Part shown: positions 42,735-50,949 of the stretch, piece by piece
Position numbering within the stretch: the first letter of the stretch is position 1
Layout: the number at the start of each line of letters is the position of its first letter
Assembly: GCA_016938735.1 (NCBI GenBank)
Contig: JAFGUB010000029.1
Span: 60,558 to 124,557, forward strand
DNA from: Campylobacterales bacterium
Lineage (GTDB): Bacteria; Campylobacterota; Campylobacteria; Campylobacterales; Sulfurimonadaceae
DNA length: 64,000 bases
Direction: 5' to 3'
Made by a program: the position numbers and the translations under genes
Notes under the pieces: model-generated
The model's database searches: none
The model's input: the letters and a program-made list of their open reading frames with translations, nothing else
What the model was told of the DNA's origin: nothing

Positions 42735-44555
42735 ATGAGCGATCTCTCCCACACCCTCGAAGCGCTGAAGGAAAAAGGGTGGCTGCGCGTCATCGATGAG
42801 CCGCTGGACGTTTATTTGGAGATTCCCCACGTGGCTTATGTGGAGATCAAGCGCAGCGACTCTAGGGTGCTGCTTTTTACGCGCCCCGTAGATAAAGCGC
42901 GCGGCATCGCGTTTGAGATGCCGGTGGTGATGAATATGTTCGCCTCGTTTGAGATCACGCAGTGGCTTTTTGGCCGTCATCCCGACGAGCTGGCCGCGCA
43001 GATCAGGGAGCTGCTGCACCTCAAGCCGCCTGAGGGGATTCTGAACAAACTCTCCTTTGCGGGCAAACTGCTGGGGCTTGCGAGCGTGCCGCCTAAGCGC
43101 CTCAAGGGCGAAGGTGCCTGTCAGGCGCGGCAGTTTTTGGGGCGCGACGCGTCGCTGGATCGGCTGCCGATTCTCACCACGTGGGAGCAAGACGGCGGGC
43201 CTTTTATCACAATGGGACAGGTCTATACCCAGAGCCTTGATGGCACACTCCAGAACCTCGGCATGTACCGACTGCAAAAATACGACGCGCAGACGCTGGG
43301 GATGCACTGGCAGATTCACAAAGATTCGTCGCACTTTTTCGATCAGTACCAAAAAGCGGGGCGCAAAATGCCCGTGAGCATCGCCATCGGCGGCGATCCG
43401 CTCTATATCTGGTGCGGTCAGGCGCCCATGCCTTATGGGATGTTCGAGCTGCTGCTTTATGGCTTCGTGCGGCGTCAAAACGCGCGGCTGGTCAAGTCGC
43501 TCACCAATGACATCTACATCCCCGAAGATGTGGACATCGTCATCGAAGGCGAGGTCGATCCGAGCAGCCTGCGCATCGAAGGGCCGTTTGGGGATCATAC
43601 GGGCTATTACACCCTCAAAGAGCCCTACCCCGCCTTACATGTAACCGCCATCACCACCAAAGCAAAGCCCATCTACCAAGCCACCGTGGTGGGCAAACCG
43701 CCGCTGGAAGATAAGTTTATGGGCTGGGGAACGGAGCGGATTTTCCTGCCGCTGCTGCAGACCACCGCGCCTGATCTGATTGATTATCACATGCCCGAAA
43801 ACGGGGTGTTCCATAACCTGATTCTCGCCAAGATCAAGCCCCATTTCAAAGGCCACGCCAAGCAACTGATGCACGCTTTTTGGGGCGTGGGGCAGATGAG
43901 CTTCGTCAAACATGCTATTTTTGTCGATGAGAGCGCTCCTGCGCTCACCGACTACGCAGCAATCACGGAGCATATCCTCAACCGCCTCACCCCAAAATCG
44001 CTGCTTATCACCGAAGGGATCGTCGATGCGCTGGATCACTCCGCCCCCGAAGCACTCGAAGGAGGCAAGCTGGGCATCGATGCTACGGGTGAGGCGCAAA
44101 CGCCTACATGTAAGGTTCTGGAAGATGATGTACTACTTGAAAAAGTCCAAGCGCTTTACAGCGACATCATCGCGCTCAAACAGTACATGACCCACACCGC
44201 CAGCCCCATTACCGTTATTCAGTTTGCCAAAACCGCCCCCGCGCGCCACCTCTATGACGCGCTTTTCCCGCTGCGCGAACACCTGCGCATCGTGGTGTTT
44301 GTGGATGAACAGCGCAACGACGTCGCCAACCCCTACATGCTCATCTGGCGGGTTGTGAACAACATCGACGCCCTGCGCGACGTCTGGCGCGGCGACTTCA
44401 TCGGTATCGACGCCACCAACAAAAGCGCCGTTGACGGTTTTGTGCGCGAATGGCCGGATGATGTTACATGTACACCCGAAGTGCTTGAGTCGTTGCGCGA
44501 ACGAGGAGTCATCGAGTGCGACGCGGCGTTTATAGAGCGGTTTGGGCTGCTCTGA
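42735..44555 (+). CDS. UbiD-family decarboxylase, menaquinone (futalosine) type
   Basis: A 606-residue UbiD-like prenyl-FMN decarboxylase. Its length matches the roughly 600-residue subgroup found in futalosine-pathway organisms rather than the roughly 490-residue E. coli UbiD. Visible UbiD segments: LGMYRLQKYDAQTLGMHWQ, IAIGGDP, EGPFGDHTGYYTL and FKGHAKQLMHAFWG. It probably removes a carboxyl group from the naphthoate intermediate in menaquinone synthesis (family knowledge plus inference); it needs UbiX for cofactor, not seen here. One exact palindrome (43635) and two near copies (44104, 44464) lie within. It is flanked on both sides by the 10-mer AACCGACACC. Confidence 0.88.
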   Translation: MSDLSHTLEALKEKGWLRVIDEPLDVYLEIPHVAYVEIKRSDSRVLLFTRPVDKARGIAFEMPVVMNMFASFEITQWLFGRHPDELAAQIRELLHLKPPEGILNKLSFAGKLLGLASVPPKRLKGEGACQARQFLGRDASLDRLPILTTWEQDGGPFITMGQVYTQSLDGTLQNLGMYRLQKYDAQTLGMHWQIHKDSSHFFDQYQKAGRKMPVSIAIGGDPLYIWCGQAPMPYGMFELLLYGFVRRQNARLVKSLTNDIYIPEDVDIVIEGEVDPSSLRIEGPFGDHTGYYTLKEPYPALHVTAITTKAKPIYQATVVGKPPLEDKFMGWGTERIFLPLLQTTAPDLIDYHMPENGVFHNLILAKIKPHFKGHAKQLMHAFWGVGQMSFVKHAIFVDESAPALTDYAAITEHILNRLTPKSLLITEGIVDALDHSAPEALEGGKLGIDATGEAQTPTCKVLEDDVLLEKVQALYSDIIALKQYMTHTASPITVIQFAKTAPARHLYDALFPLREHLRIVVFVDEQRNDVANPYMLIWRVVNNIDALRDVWRGDFIGIDATNKSAVDGFVREWPDDVTCTPEVLESLRERGVIECDAAFIERFGLL

Positions 44556-44597
44556 ATCAACCGACACCATCGTAGTACCAATGAAAAAAATCTGCCC

Positions 44598-44603
44598 TAT
44601 AAT
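44598..44603 (+). promoter_or_regulatory. Probable -10 of the phasin-like/UbiB-like operon
   Basis: TATAAT in CCCTATAATGGCC, 27 nt before the start codon. Confidence 0.45.
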
Positions 44604-44629
44604 GGCCGCATATCATTCAAGGAGTCATT

Positions 44630-44887
44630 ATGTTTAGTGAGATTATCCACACTGCCCTCGGCGGAGCCGTCATCCTCAAAGAGAAGGTCGAAACGGAGCT
44701 GGGGCGTCTTGAAGAGGCGGGAAAACTGAGCAAAAAAGAGGGCGAAGAGCTGTTAGAGCGCCTCAAAACCGAAGGAGCGGCAGAGGAAGATCGCCTCAAG
44801 GCCAAGTTCAAAGAGGCGCTTAGAGAGGTGATTGATGAGCTGGGGCTTGCCACCAAAGAGGATATCGAGAAGCTTAAAAACTCGTGA
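44630..44887 (+). CDS. Small phasin-like helical protein
   Basis: An 85-residue charged, fully helical cytoplasmic protein with ILKEKVETELGRLEEAGKLS and RLKAKFKEALREVIDELGLA. This resembles the short proteins annotated as phasin superfamily or poly(hydroxyalkanoate)-granule-like regulators that precede UbiB/AarF genes in several bacteria. It is coupled to the next gene by a GTGA overlap, so a direct role with the UbiB-like kinase (for example assembly or quinone-related control) is likely (inference). No polyhydroxyalkanoate genes are in view. Confidence 0.7.
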   Translation: MFSEIIHTALGGAVILKEKVETELGRLEEAGKLSKKEGEELLERLKTEGAAEEDRLKAKFKEALREVIDELGLATKEDIEKLKNS

Positions 44888-46422
44888 ATTTTTACTCGCC
44901 AACGCGCATCTGGCGCGTTTTTCGCCTGCTGCTCTCGCTCTATCTGCTGATGCGCAAAAAAGAGCGGCTGCTCTTTTGGCGACCCTACAAACCCCAAGAA
45001 CTTAGCCATGCCATCACCTTGCTGGGGGCGAGTTTTATCAAACTCGCCCAGGTGCTTGCGACCCGCAGCGACTTTTTCGATACGCACTACATGCAAGCAC
45101 TCAAAGGCCTTCACGACGATCTACCGCCGATGGGTCACGACGCCTTTGAACGGGTCTTTGCGCGCGCTTTTGGCGTCTCATCGCCTTTTGCGCGTTTTGA
45201 ATCCAAACCCATCGCCTCAGCCTCCATCGGTCAGGTGCATGAGGCGTGGCTCTTGGACGGCACGCGCGTGGCGGTCAAGCTGCGCCGCGAGGGGATCGAG
45301 CGGCGGGTGCGCGCCGATATGCGGATTGTGGGGCTCTTTAACCTCCTCTTTCGCCCCCTCTTCTCCCACTACACCAAGCACTCCATCGAAGGGCTGTTGC
45401 GCGAGTTTTCCGCAATGATCCTTCAAGAGGTGAGCCTCAACCAAGAGCGCGCCAATCTGATCAAGTTTTCCCGCACCTATGCCGATGCGGGTGTGCGTTT
45501 TCCGACTCCTTTTGAAGCACTGAGCTGCGATGATGCGCTGGTGATGAGCTTTGAAGAGGGGGTGCGCTTCGATGACAAGGCGGCGCTGGAGCGCCAAGGC
45601 GTGGACATCATGGCGCTGATCGATACGCTGGTACGTTTTTATACGGAGCAGATGTTGGTGCGCGGCTACTTTCATGCCGATCCGCATCCGGGCAATCTGC
45701 TCGTGAGTCCACAGGGGCAGCTGATTTTGCTTGATTTTGGGATGGTCAAGCGGGTGAGCAGCGATCTGCGCGTCGCCATCATCGAACTGCTTCAAGCCGC
45801 CAACGAACGCGATTTCGAGCGTTATGTGAGTGCGAGTAAACGCATGGGCACCGTGGCCTACGAAGCCCCAAGCGGTGAACTCGCCGAGTTCACAGAGCGG
45901 ATGTTTGAGATCTTTGACAACGATCACCTTAGCTCCGGCAGCATGCAGCAACTCGCCTTTGAGGTGATGGAGCAGACCCGCAACCTCCCTTTCAAGCTCC
46001 CCCAAGAGGCGATCTACATTCTGCGGGTCAGCGCCATCATCGAGGGGCTTGGCACTACCTATGTGGAGAATTTTAACGGCATCAAAGATATTCTGCCCAT
46101 TTTGCAGCGCAACATTCCCCGCGCGCTCGGAGCCAAAGAGAGTCTTTTAGAGACCATCATCGATGAGTTCAAAGCCTTGCCTACCGACATCAAAGCCCTG
46201 CGTACTACCTTGCGCCGCGCCAGTGAGGGGAGCCTTGAAGTGGAGCTTTCACGCTTGCAGCTTTCGTGGTTGCAAAAGCTGATTTTTGAGCGCAGCGCCC
46301 CCGTAGTGGGCGGCTTTGCGCTGATGGCGTGGGGGCTTTTTTTGCTGCTTTTTGATCCCTCTTTGCGGGAGTGGGCGCTAGGGCTCATGATAGTGGGAAC
46401 ATTACGCCTCTATTACCGTTGA
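44884..46422 (+). CDS. UbiB/AarF-like atypical kinase
   Basis: A 512-residue ABC1/ADCK/UbiB-family protein. Visible: ASFIKLAQVLATRSDFF (the KxGQ-like motif, here KLAQ), ASASIGQVHEAWL (Ala-rich loop), VAVKLRREGIE, GYFHADPHPGNLLV and LLDFGMVKR. Two C-terminal transmembrane helices (about residues 470-510) anchor it. UbiB helps move or release quinone intermediates at the membrane and has ATPase activity (family knowledge); in a menaquinone organism it probably does this for menaquinone or another prenyl lipid. GTG start at 44884 overlaps the small helical gene. KLAQ in place of KxGQ is a small deviation. Confidence 0.88.
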   Translation: MNFYSPTRIWRVFRLLLSLYLLMRKKERLLFWRPYKPQELSHAITLLGASFIKLAQVLATRSDFFDTHYMQALKGLHDDLPPMGHDAFERVFARAFGVSSPFARFESKPIASASIGQVHEAWLLDGTRVAVKLRREGIERRVRADMRIVGLFNLLFRPLFSHYTKHSIEGLLREFSAMILQEVSLNQERANLIKFSRTYADAGVRFPTPFEALSCDDALVMSFEEGVRFDDKAALERQGVDIMALIDTLVRFYTEQMLVRGYFHADPHPGNLLVSPQGQLILLDFGMVKRVSSDLRVAIIELLQAANERDFERYVSASKRMGTVAYEAPSGELAEFTERMFEIFDNDHLSSGSMQQLAFEVMEQTRNLPFKLPQEAIYILRVSAIIEGLGTTYVENFNGIKDILPILQRNIPRALGAKESLLETIIDEFKALPTDIKALRTTLRRASEGSLEVELSRLQLSWLQKLIFERSAPVVGGFALMAWGLFLLLFDPSLREWALGLMIVGTLRLYYR

Positions 46423-46540
46423 AAGTTCATCTGCTTGAGGTTTAAAAAGTAAGTTGAAGTATGGATTTGTTAAGTAATCATTAAGAATAAAATCAATAAT
46501 CGTTCTACTTATTTTGGATTGCTATTGTTTTTCAGGCACA

Positions 46541-46550
46541 TTTATACTAT
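46541..46550 (+). promoter_or_regulatory. TTTATACTAT promoter element shared by the two repeat-protein genes
   Basis: TTTATACTAT lies 41 nt before the start of the first repeat-protein gene; the same 10-mer lies at 61763-61772 before the second. It contains a TATACT -10. Upstream at 46470-46490 there is a direct repeat (TTAAG units at 11-bp spacing). The rest of 46423-46590 holds no gene. Confidence 0.45.
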
Positions 46551-46590
46551 TGTGGAGTAGCATAAATGCATCTCTACTTAGGAGTCTAAA

Positions 46591-47064
46591 ATGAAAAAAT
46601 TTTTCATTAGTCTGATTACTCTATGCGGTGTTTTGTATGGAGGGAGTGCGGGTGATGTCGTCATCTCTGGTACGACTGGAAAAAACATTAATACAGCAAC
46701 AAGCAACAACACACAAGCTGTTCAAAAGATTCAATCGGCAGATGTAAAAGGCCAAGCTGGAAACATTTACATAATAGGACATACCGGAGATAATGTAAAT
46801 GCTGCAGCAGCATCACAAACGACAGCTACACAGCGGGTTCAGAGTGCGGATGTTGGTGGCAATGCAGGTAGCATTTCAATTTATGGTTCAACCGGAAACA
46901 ATGTCAATATTGCTGACAAAAGTGGAAAATCAGCTGTACAAAATATACATTCCGTCATCGTTCCACCCGGAACCGGTATTGGAACAGTTACAACCGGAGG
47001 CAATACTGGTAGTAATACTAATGTAAATAAAACCCAAAATATCGGCAGTGTTATCGCCAAATAA
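46591..47064 (+). CDS. Secreted repeat protein, candidate amyloid-like subunit
   Basis: A 157-residue protein with a Sec signal (about residues 1-20). The mature part is four imperfect repeats of about 36 residues, each starting GDVVISGTTGKNIN-like (G-x-I-x-I-x-G-x-T-G-x-N-x-N) and ending AVQKIQSADV-like; the fourth is shortened. It is rich in Gly, Asn, Gln, Ser and Thr, with almost no aromatic residues and no Cys. Regular Asn/Gln at repeat positions recalls curlin and other functional amyloids, but the repeat is not curlin. A paralogue with two such repeats is at 61801, at the other end of the island. AGGAG at 46580 supports the start. Function inferred. Confidence 0.75.
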   Translation: MKKFFISLITLCGVLYGGSAGDVVISGTTGKNINTATSNNTQAVQKIQSADVKGQAGNIYIIGHTGDNVNAAAASQTTATQRVQSADVGGNAGSISIYGSTGNNVNIADKSGKSAVQNIHSVIVPPGTGIGTVTTGGNTGSNTNVNKTQNIGSVIAK

Positions 47065-47075
47065 ATGAGTAATGT

Positions 47076-48947
47076 GTGAAAGTTTCTGCTCGCCAAAGCT
47101 TACGAAGTAGGTTGTATGTTCTGTTTTTGATCATTATAAGTATTAACGTGCTTACTATTCTTTATCAATACATACAAATTTACAACTATCATGAAAAATT
47201 TAAAGAGAATGAAAGTGCAGCATCTTTTTTAATTATAAAAAAAATGCTTTTGGAAAATTTTGAGCAGATCAATAAAAAATATGATGTGTATGGTGGTGAA
47301 CTAGAAAATCGTTTGAATACACTGTACAATCTTATTCGTGAAGGTTATTTTAAAGAATTTACAATTGAGTTAACTAATGCAAAAAAACTGATTTCATCAA
47401 ATATTTTAGAAGGAGCTTATAACATTTTTCTTATCTCTTTTGACGGTAATATAATAGCTTCAACTGATCACAGTCAAAATCTCTTTTTTATTCGCGATGA
47501 ACAGTATCTTGATAACTTAAAAATGTTGCGTCAAGAACAAGGTAAAATTCTTGTAGGTCCACCAATGCTTTGCCTTCAAACACAAAATATTTATATGCAG
47601 GCTATGACCTATTCGCCACAACTAGAAAAAATTATTGCTGTGTCGTATAAAACTGCTTTGCCTGATGAAATTGCAGAAAGCATTGTCGCTATTAAGAAGC
47701 AATTTGATACTCTTGTTTCTCTTCATGTCTATATGGTGAATCCGACACAAAAAATACTTATTGATTTTACAAGCTTACATGTAGCAACCAAACAGGGATA
47801 TATTGGTTTTTTGAATGCACTTGCACGAAACTTGTCCGACAGAATTGTAACTCCTTTGCCCGATACAGAGCTATTGAATCGAATAAAACAAACACAGCAT
47901 ACTCTGTTGTCACGACGATGTGAGGAGAACTGTATCAGTAGTTATATTGCCATTAGTCATCAACCATTTTCTTATTCAAACGATTACAATATTTTGATTG
48001 AAGCGTCACTTGTAGAGATAAAATCAAATGATTTTAATATGATCCAAAAAAGTTTGTTGATAACTTCATTGCTGGCAATGCTCATGATTTTTCTTTTTTA
48101 TTTTGTTATGCGTGTATCTGTTATTGTCCCTTTGGAGAAAATAGCTGAACATCTTTTAAAAAATACTCCAATTACTGACAAAAAATTATTAGAAAGCAAT
48201 AATGAAATTTCCCGATTTGCAAAAAGTTTTAATGCCTTACAGCGACGTCTTTCTCATCATGTGGTCATAAGGAATCGTCTTCTTGAAGAACAAAAACTTT
48301 TTATCAGCAATTCAATCCATGAGCTTTCTACACCCTTGAGTGTGATAGGAACCAACGCATCAATTCTAGAGATGGAATATGGTATCAATGAACCTTTGAT
48401 TTATATTTCGAGTGCTATTAAACAAATTAATAATATTAAGGAGGATATTGCTTATGCAATGCTTAATAGCGATATCAACTATCAAATAGAGAGCGTGAAT
48501 GTATGCCAATTTATCAAAAATCGTATTAACTATTTTTCTCAAGTAGCTTTTGCTAACGAAAAGCAGATCAGTTTTTATTGCACTGATGAGATTTTAATAG
48601 ATATTAGTCCAATTGAATTCGGACTCTTAGTAGATAACAATCTCTCTAATGGTATTAAGTATGGGAAAATAAATTCACGAATCACAGTTACTATTAAAAG
48701 TAGTCCTAGTGGATTTATCTTAGAGTTTTCAAGTTTTGGTGAACAAATTTATGAGCCTACTAAGATTTTTGAACGTTTTTATCGCGAAGATACACAGCGA
48801 AGAGGTTTTGGTATCGGTTTGAATATTGTTAAAAATATTTGCAAGAAATATGGCTTTAAGTATGAAGTATCAAGTGAAAATGGATTAAACCATTTCAGAT
48901 ATTTTATTGATAGGTCAAAGGAATTACATGAAGATCTTATTACTTGA
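47076..48947 (+). CDS. Membrane sensor histidine kinase of the accessory island
   Basis: A 623-residue kinase starting at GTG 47076. Two transmembrane helices (about residues 13-32 and 328-348) bound a periplasmic domain of about 295 residues that looks like a Cache/PAS-type sensor (YNIFLISFDGNIIAST). A HAMP-like linker leads to the phosphoacceptor His415 in HELSTPLSV. The ATPase domain has the N-box DNNLSNGIKYG and a good G2 box (RGFGIGLNIVK), but the G1 box reads FSSFGEQI and lacks the usual Asp. It overlaps the response regulator by 20 bp and lies 11 bp after the repeat-protein gene. The gene is strikingly AT-rich. It resembles, in domain order, the kinase at 2174. Confidence 0.87.
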   Translation: MKVSARQSLRSRLYVLFLIIISINVLTILYQYIQIYNYHEKFKENESAASFLIIKKMLLENFEQINKKYDVYGGELENRLNTLYNLIREGYFKEFTIELTNAKKLISSNILEGAYNIFLISFDGNIIASTDHSQNLFFIRDEQYLDNLKMLRQEQGKILVGPPMLCLQTQNIYMQAMTYSPQLEKIIAVSYKTALPDEIAESIVAIKKQFDTLVSLHVYMVNPTQKILIDFTSLHVATKQGYIGFLNALARNLSDRIVTPLPDTELLNRIKQTQHTLLSRRCEENCISSYIAISHQPFSYSNDYNILIEASLVEIKSNDFNMIQKSLLITSLLAMLMIFLFYFVMRVSVIVPLEKIAEHLLKNTPITDKKLLESNNEISRFAKSFNALQRRLSHHVVIRNRLLEEQKLFISNSIHELSTPLSVIGTNASILEMEYGINEPLIYISSAIKQINNIKEDIAYAMLNSDINYQIESVNVCQFIKNRINYFSQVAFANEKQISFYCTDEILIDISPIEFGLLVDNNLSNGIKYGKINSRITVTIKSSPSGFILEFSSFGEQIYEPTKIFERFYREDTQRRGFGIGLNIVKNICKKYGFKYEVSSENGLNHFRYFIDRSKELHEDLIT

Positions 48948-49572
48948 AGATGATCTTGTCTTAAATAAATCAATAAAAAAATTTCTACAGATGCAAATGT
49001 TTGAAGTTTTATCGTTTTACACCGGAGATGAAACTATTGAAGCGATAGATGCCTCCATTGACTTGTATATACTAGATATCAATGTCAAAGGACTCAATGG
49101 GATTGATGTGCTCGAGTCTATTCGCATGTTCGATGAAAAAGTTCCGATTATAATGATTAGTGCAGAAACATCGATTGAAACCATTATGCAGAGTTATGCA
49201 AAAGGTTGCAATGACTATCTTAAAAAACCTTTTGATATCCGAGAGCTTAAAATCAAAATCGATCATCTTTCGACCTATGAAATGACTATTGTGAATCTCG
49301 GAGAAAATTACCATTTCGATCTCAAAACGGATACACTGTATCAAAATCAAGTCCCGATTAAACTAACTAAGAAAGAACTTAAATTGTTGCGCCTGCTGGT
49401 TAAAAATCGTGGTATCAATGTCACCTATGCTCGTATTATTGACTGCCTCTGGGAAGATGATCCTTCAGATGTCAATATGGATGCCGTACGTAGCATCGCA
49501 TCTCGGCTTAGACATAAATTACCTAAAAATCTTATTGTTAGCAATGTCGGTTTGGGATACTCGCTTGCTTAA
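48928..49572 (+). CDS. OmpR-family response regulator of the accessory island
   Basis: A 214-residue regulator with a receiver domain (LLEDD, phosphoacceptor Asp50 in YILDINVKG, Lys in YLKKPFDI) and a winged-helix DNA-binding domain ending NVGLGYSLA. ATG at 48928 has AAAGGA just upstream and lies within the kinase gene. It is the only DNA-binding protein in the island, so it is the natural regulator of the repeat-protein and export genes (inference). It is a paralogue of the regulator at 2977. Confidence 0.9.
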   Translation: MKILLLEDDLVLNKSIKKFLQMQMFEVLSFYTGDETIEAIDASIDLYILDINVKGLNGIDVLESIRMFDEKVPIIMISAETSIETIMQSYAKGCNDYLKKPFDIRELKIKIDHLSTYEMTIVNLGENYHFDLKTDTLYQNQVPIKLTKKELKLLRLLVKNRGINVTYARIIDCLWEDDPSDVNMDAVRSIASRLRHKLPKNLIVSNVGLGYSLA

Positions 49573-49609
49573 TATTACAGTTATATCATACGTACGGGGT
49601 ATACTCAAA

Positions 49610-50269
49610 GTGTGGTTGTTAATTCTATCTATCAGCCCGCAGTTGGTTGCTAAACAATTGCATGCAACAACATGGTCTTTGAGAGATGGGACATTTGAAT
49701 CAGTCGTATTGCTTTTCAATGAGGCTCGTAAAAAAGAAGGCATAGGCCCTCTACTTTTCCCTGATGAGAAAAGCTGGGATATCACTACAAATAGTTGTAA
49801 AATGTTATATATTATAAATATTGAGCGTCAAGAGAGAGGATTATTGCCAATGTCCGATTGTTCTTCTATTGTACAAGATATTGCGCAGCGGTACGCTGAT
49901 CTGCTGATTCGTGAAGGACGATTTTCCCACAGGATTGGTGGAAATAATGCATGGGGACGGTTGCATAATGAACCGCGTATCGCTTCATGTCACAAACGGA
50001 TTCCTTATGCAGAAAATCTTGCACGCTTTATTAGTGATAAGGGATATCAGAAATATCCGATCGAACGGGCTTTGTTTGAATGGTTCTATAATGACGAGCT
50101 ACATAATTGGAAACATCGAGAGATGCTGCTTTATGAGGGTTATGAAAACGTGTTGATCGGTACCGGAATCAGTAAAGGTTCATTTAAAGATACTCAATAT
50201 ATGGTTTATGTTGTTTTAAATCTTTTTGAACCATGCGATTCTTGGGATACTCAAAAGGAAGGAGAGTAA
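49610..50269 (+). CDS. Exported CAP/SCP-domain protein
   Basis: About 219 residues from GTG 49610, which has GGGG at 49596-49599 and gives a short hydrophobic leader (VWLLILSISPQLVA). A CAP (SCP/PR1-like) domain fills the rest: IINIERQERGLLPM, IAQRYADLLIREGRFSH, AENLARFI and NWKHREMLL carry the usual His and Glu positions. Bacterial CAP proteins are extracytoplasmic; several bind lipids or act on surface structures (family knowledge). The start is uncertain because in-frame sequence continues upstream into the regulator gene. Two bp separate it from the next gene's start, so it is part of the island operon. Confidence 0.75.
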   Translation: MWLLILSISPQLVAKQLHATTWSLRDGTFESVVLLFNEARKKEGIGPLLFPDEKSWDITTNSCKMLYIINIERQERGLLPMSDCSSIVQDIAQRYADLLIREGRFSHRIGGNNAWGRLHNEPRIASCHKRIPYAENLARFISDKGYQKYPIERALFEWFYNDELHNWKHREMLLYEGYENVLIGTGISKGSFKDTQYMVYVVLNLFEPCDSWDTQKEGE

Positions 50270-50270
50270 T

Positions 50271-50939
50271 ATGTCTTTTCGACTTTTGGTTTATATGATA
50301 CTTGTGTTCAGCTCTATGTCTTTTTTGTATGCGGAAGAAAATGACACGTTACACGAGGCGTATATCAACCTAGATTTTAATAACTCTATGGCACACCGCG
50401 AACATTTTACAATCGTTATTCTACCTATACAAAACGCAACAGCCTTTCCGGAACTTCCTTATTACTTCCGAATGCGATTGGCTGAACAGTTTCGGGCTAA
50501 AGGCTACAGTATTGTCACTTTTGACGTTATTGACCAATTCCTTATCAACGAAGGAGTGCAAAGTACGGATCAACTTGGCCTTATTGATTACGAACTGCTT
50601 GCCAATGCGACATCGGCCGACGCAATCTTATCGGGTATCATTGAAACCGCCACTTTACAAAATGCTGCACTGTACAGTGGCTTTGCTTTTGCTGGATCAT
50701 TAAAGTTGCAAGATCGTGAAAAAAACCTGCTTTGGTACAATCTTTCTCAACGCGTTGCCAAGCGACGTGTCGCTATCGATCCTGTTAATATCCTACTTAA
50801 TACCCTTATGGATTCCAGTGATGCTGCCCCAGTTAAAGCAATAGAGGCTGTCGCCGATAAATTGCTTGAAGACTTTCCCGATGGGCCTATAAGTGTCGAA
50901 ATCGACAATCTTCTCGAACAAGCCGTTGAGTTGAAATAA
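50271..50939 (+). CDS. Exported GNA1162/DUF799-like protein
   Basis: A 222-residue protein with a Sec signal (residues 1-21, ending LYA) and no lipobox. The mature part has FTIVILPIQNATAFPELPYYF, the EQFRAKGYSIVTFDVIDQFL helix and SADAILSGIIET, a pattern seen in GNA1162/DUF799 lipoproteins, whose fold is related to the TolB/CsgG N-terminal domain. GNA1162-type proteins occur with CsgG-like and LPP20-like genes in curli-like loci (family knowledge). Here the next gene is CsgG-like, which fits. GGAGAG at 50261 supports the start. Confidence 0.7.
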   Translation: MSFRLLVYMILVFSSMSFLYAEENDTLHEAYINLDFNNSMAHREHFTIVILPIQNATAFPELPYYFRMRLAEQFRAKGYSIVTFDVIDQFLINEGVQSTDQLGLIDYELLANATSADAILSGIIETATLQNAALYSGFAFAGSLKLQDREKNLLWYNLSQRVAKRRVAIDPVNILLNTLMDSSDAAPVKAIEAVADKLLEDFPDGPISVEIDNLLEQAVELK

Positions 50940-50949
50940 GGAGAGTTAA

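Noticed and set aside
42708..43598. 296-codon minus-strand open frame
   Set aside because: Antisense of the UbiD-like gene; long antisense frames are common in these GC-rich codons.
45217..46005. 262-codon minus-strand open frame
   Set aside because: Antisense of the UbiB-like gene, with His-rich composition typical of such shadows.
46505..46560. Sigma-54 promoter before the first repeat-protein gene
   Set aside because: GGCAC is present at 46535-46539 but no GC at the proper -12 distance.
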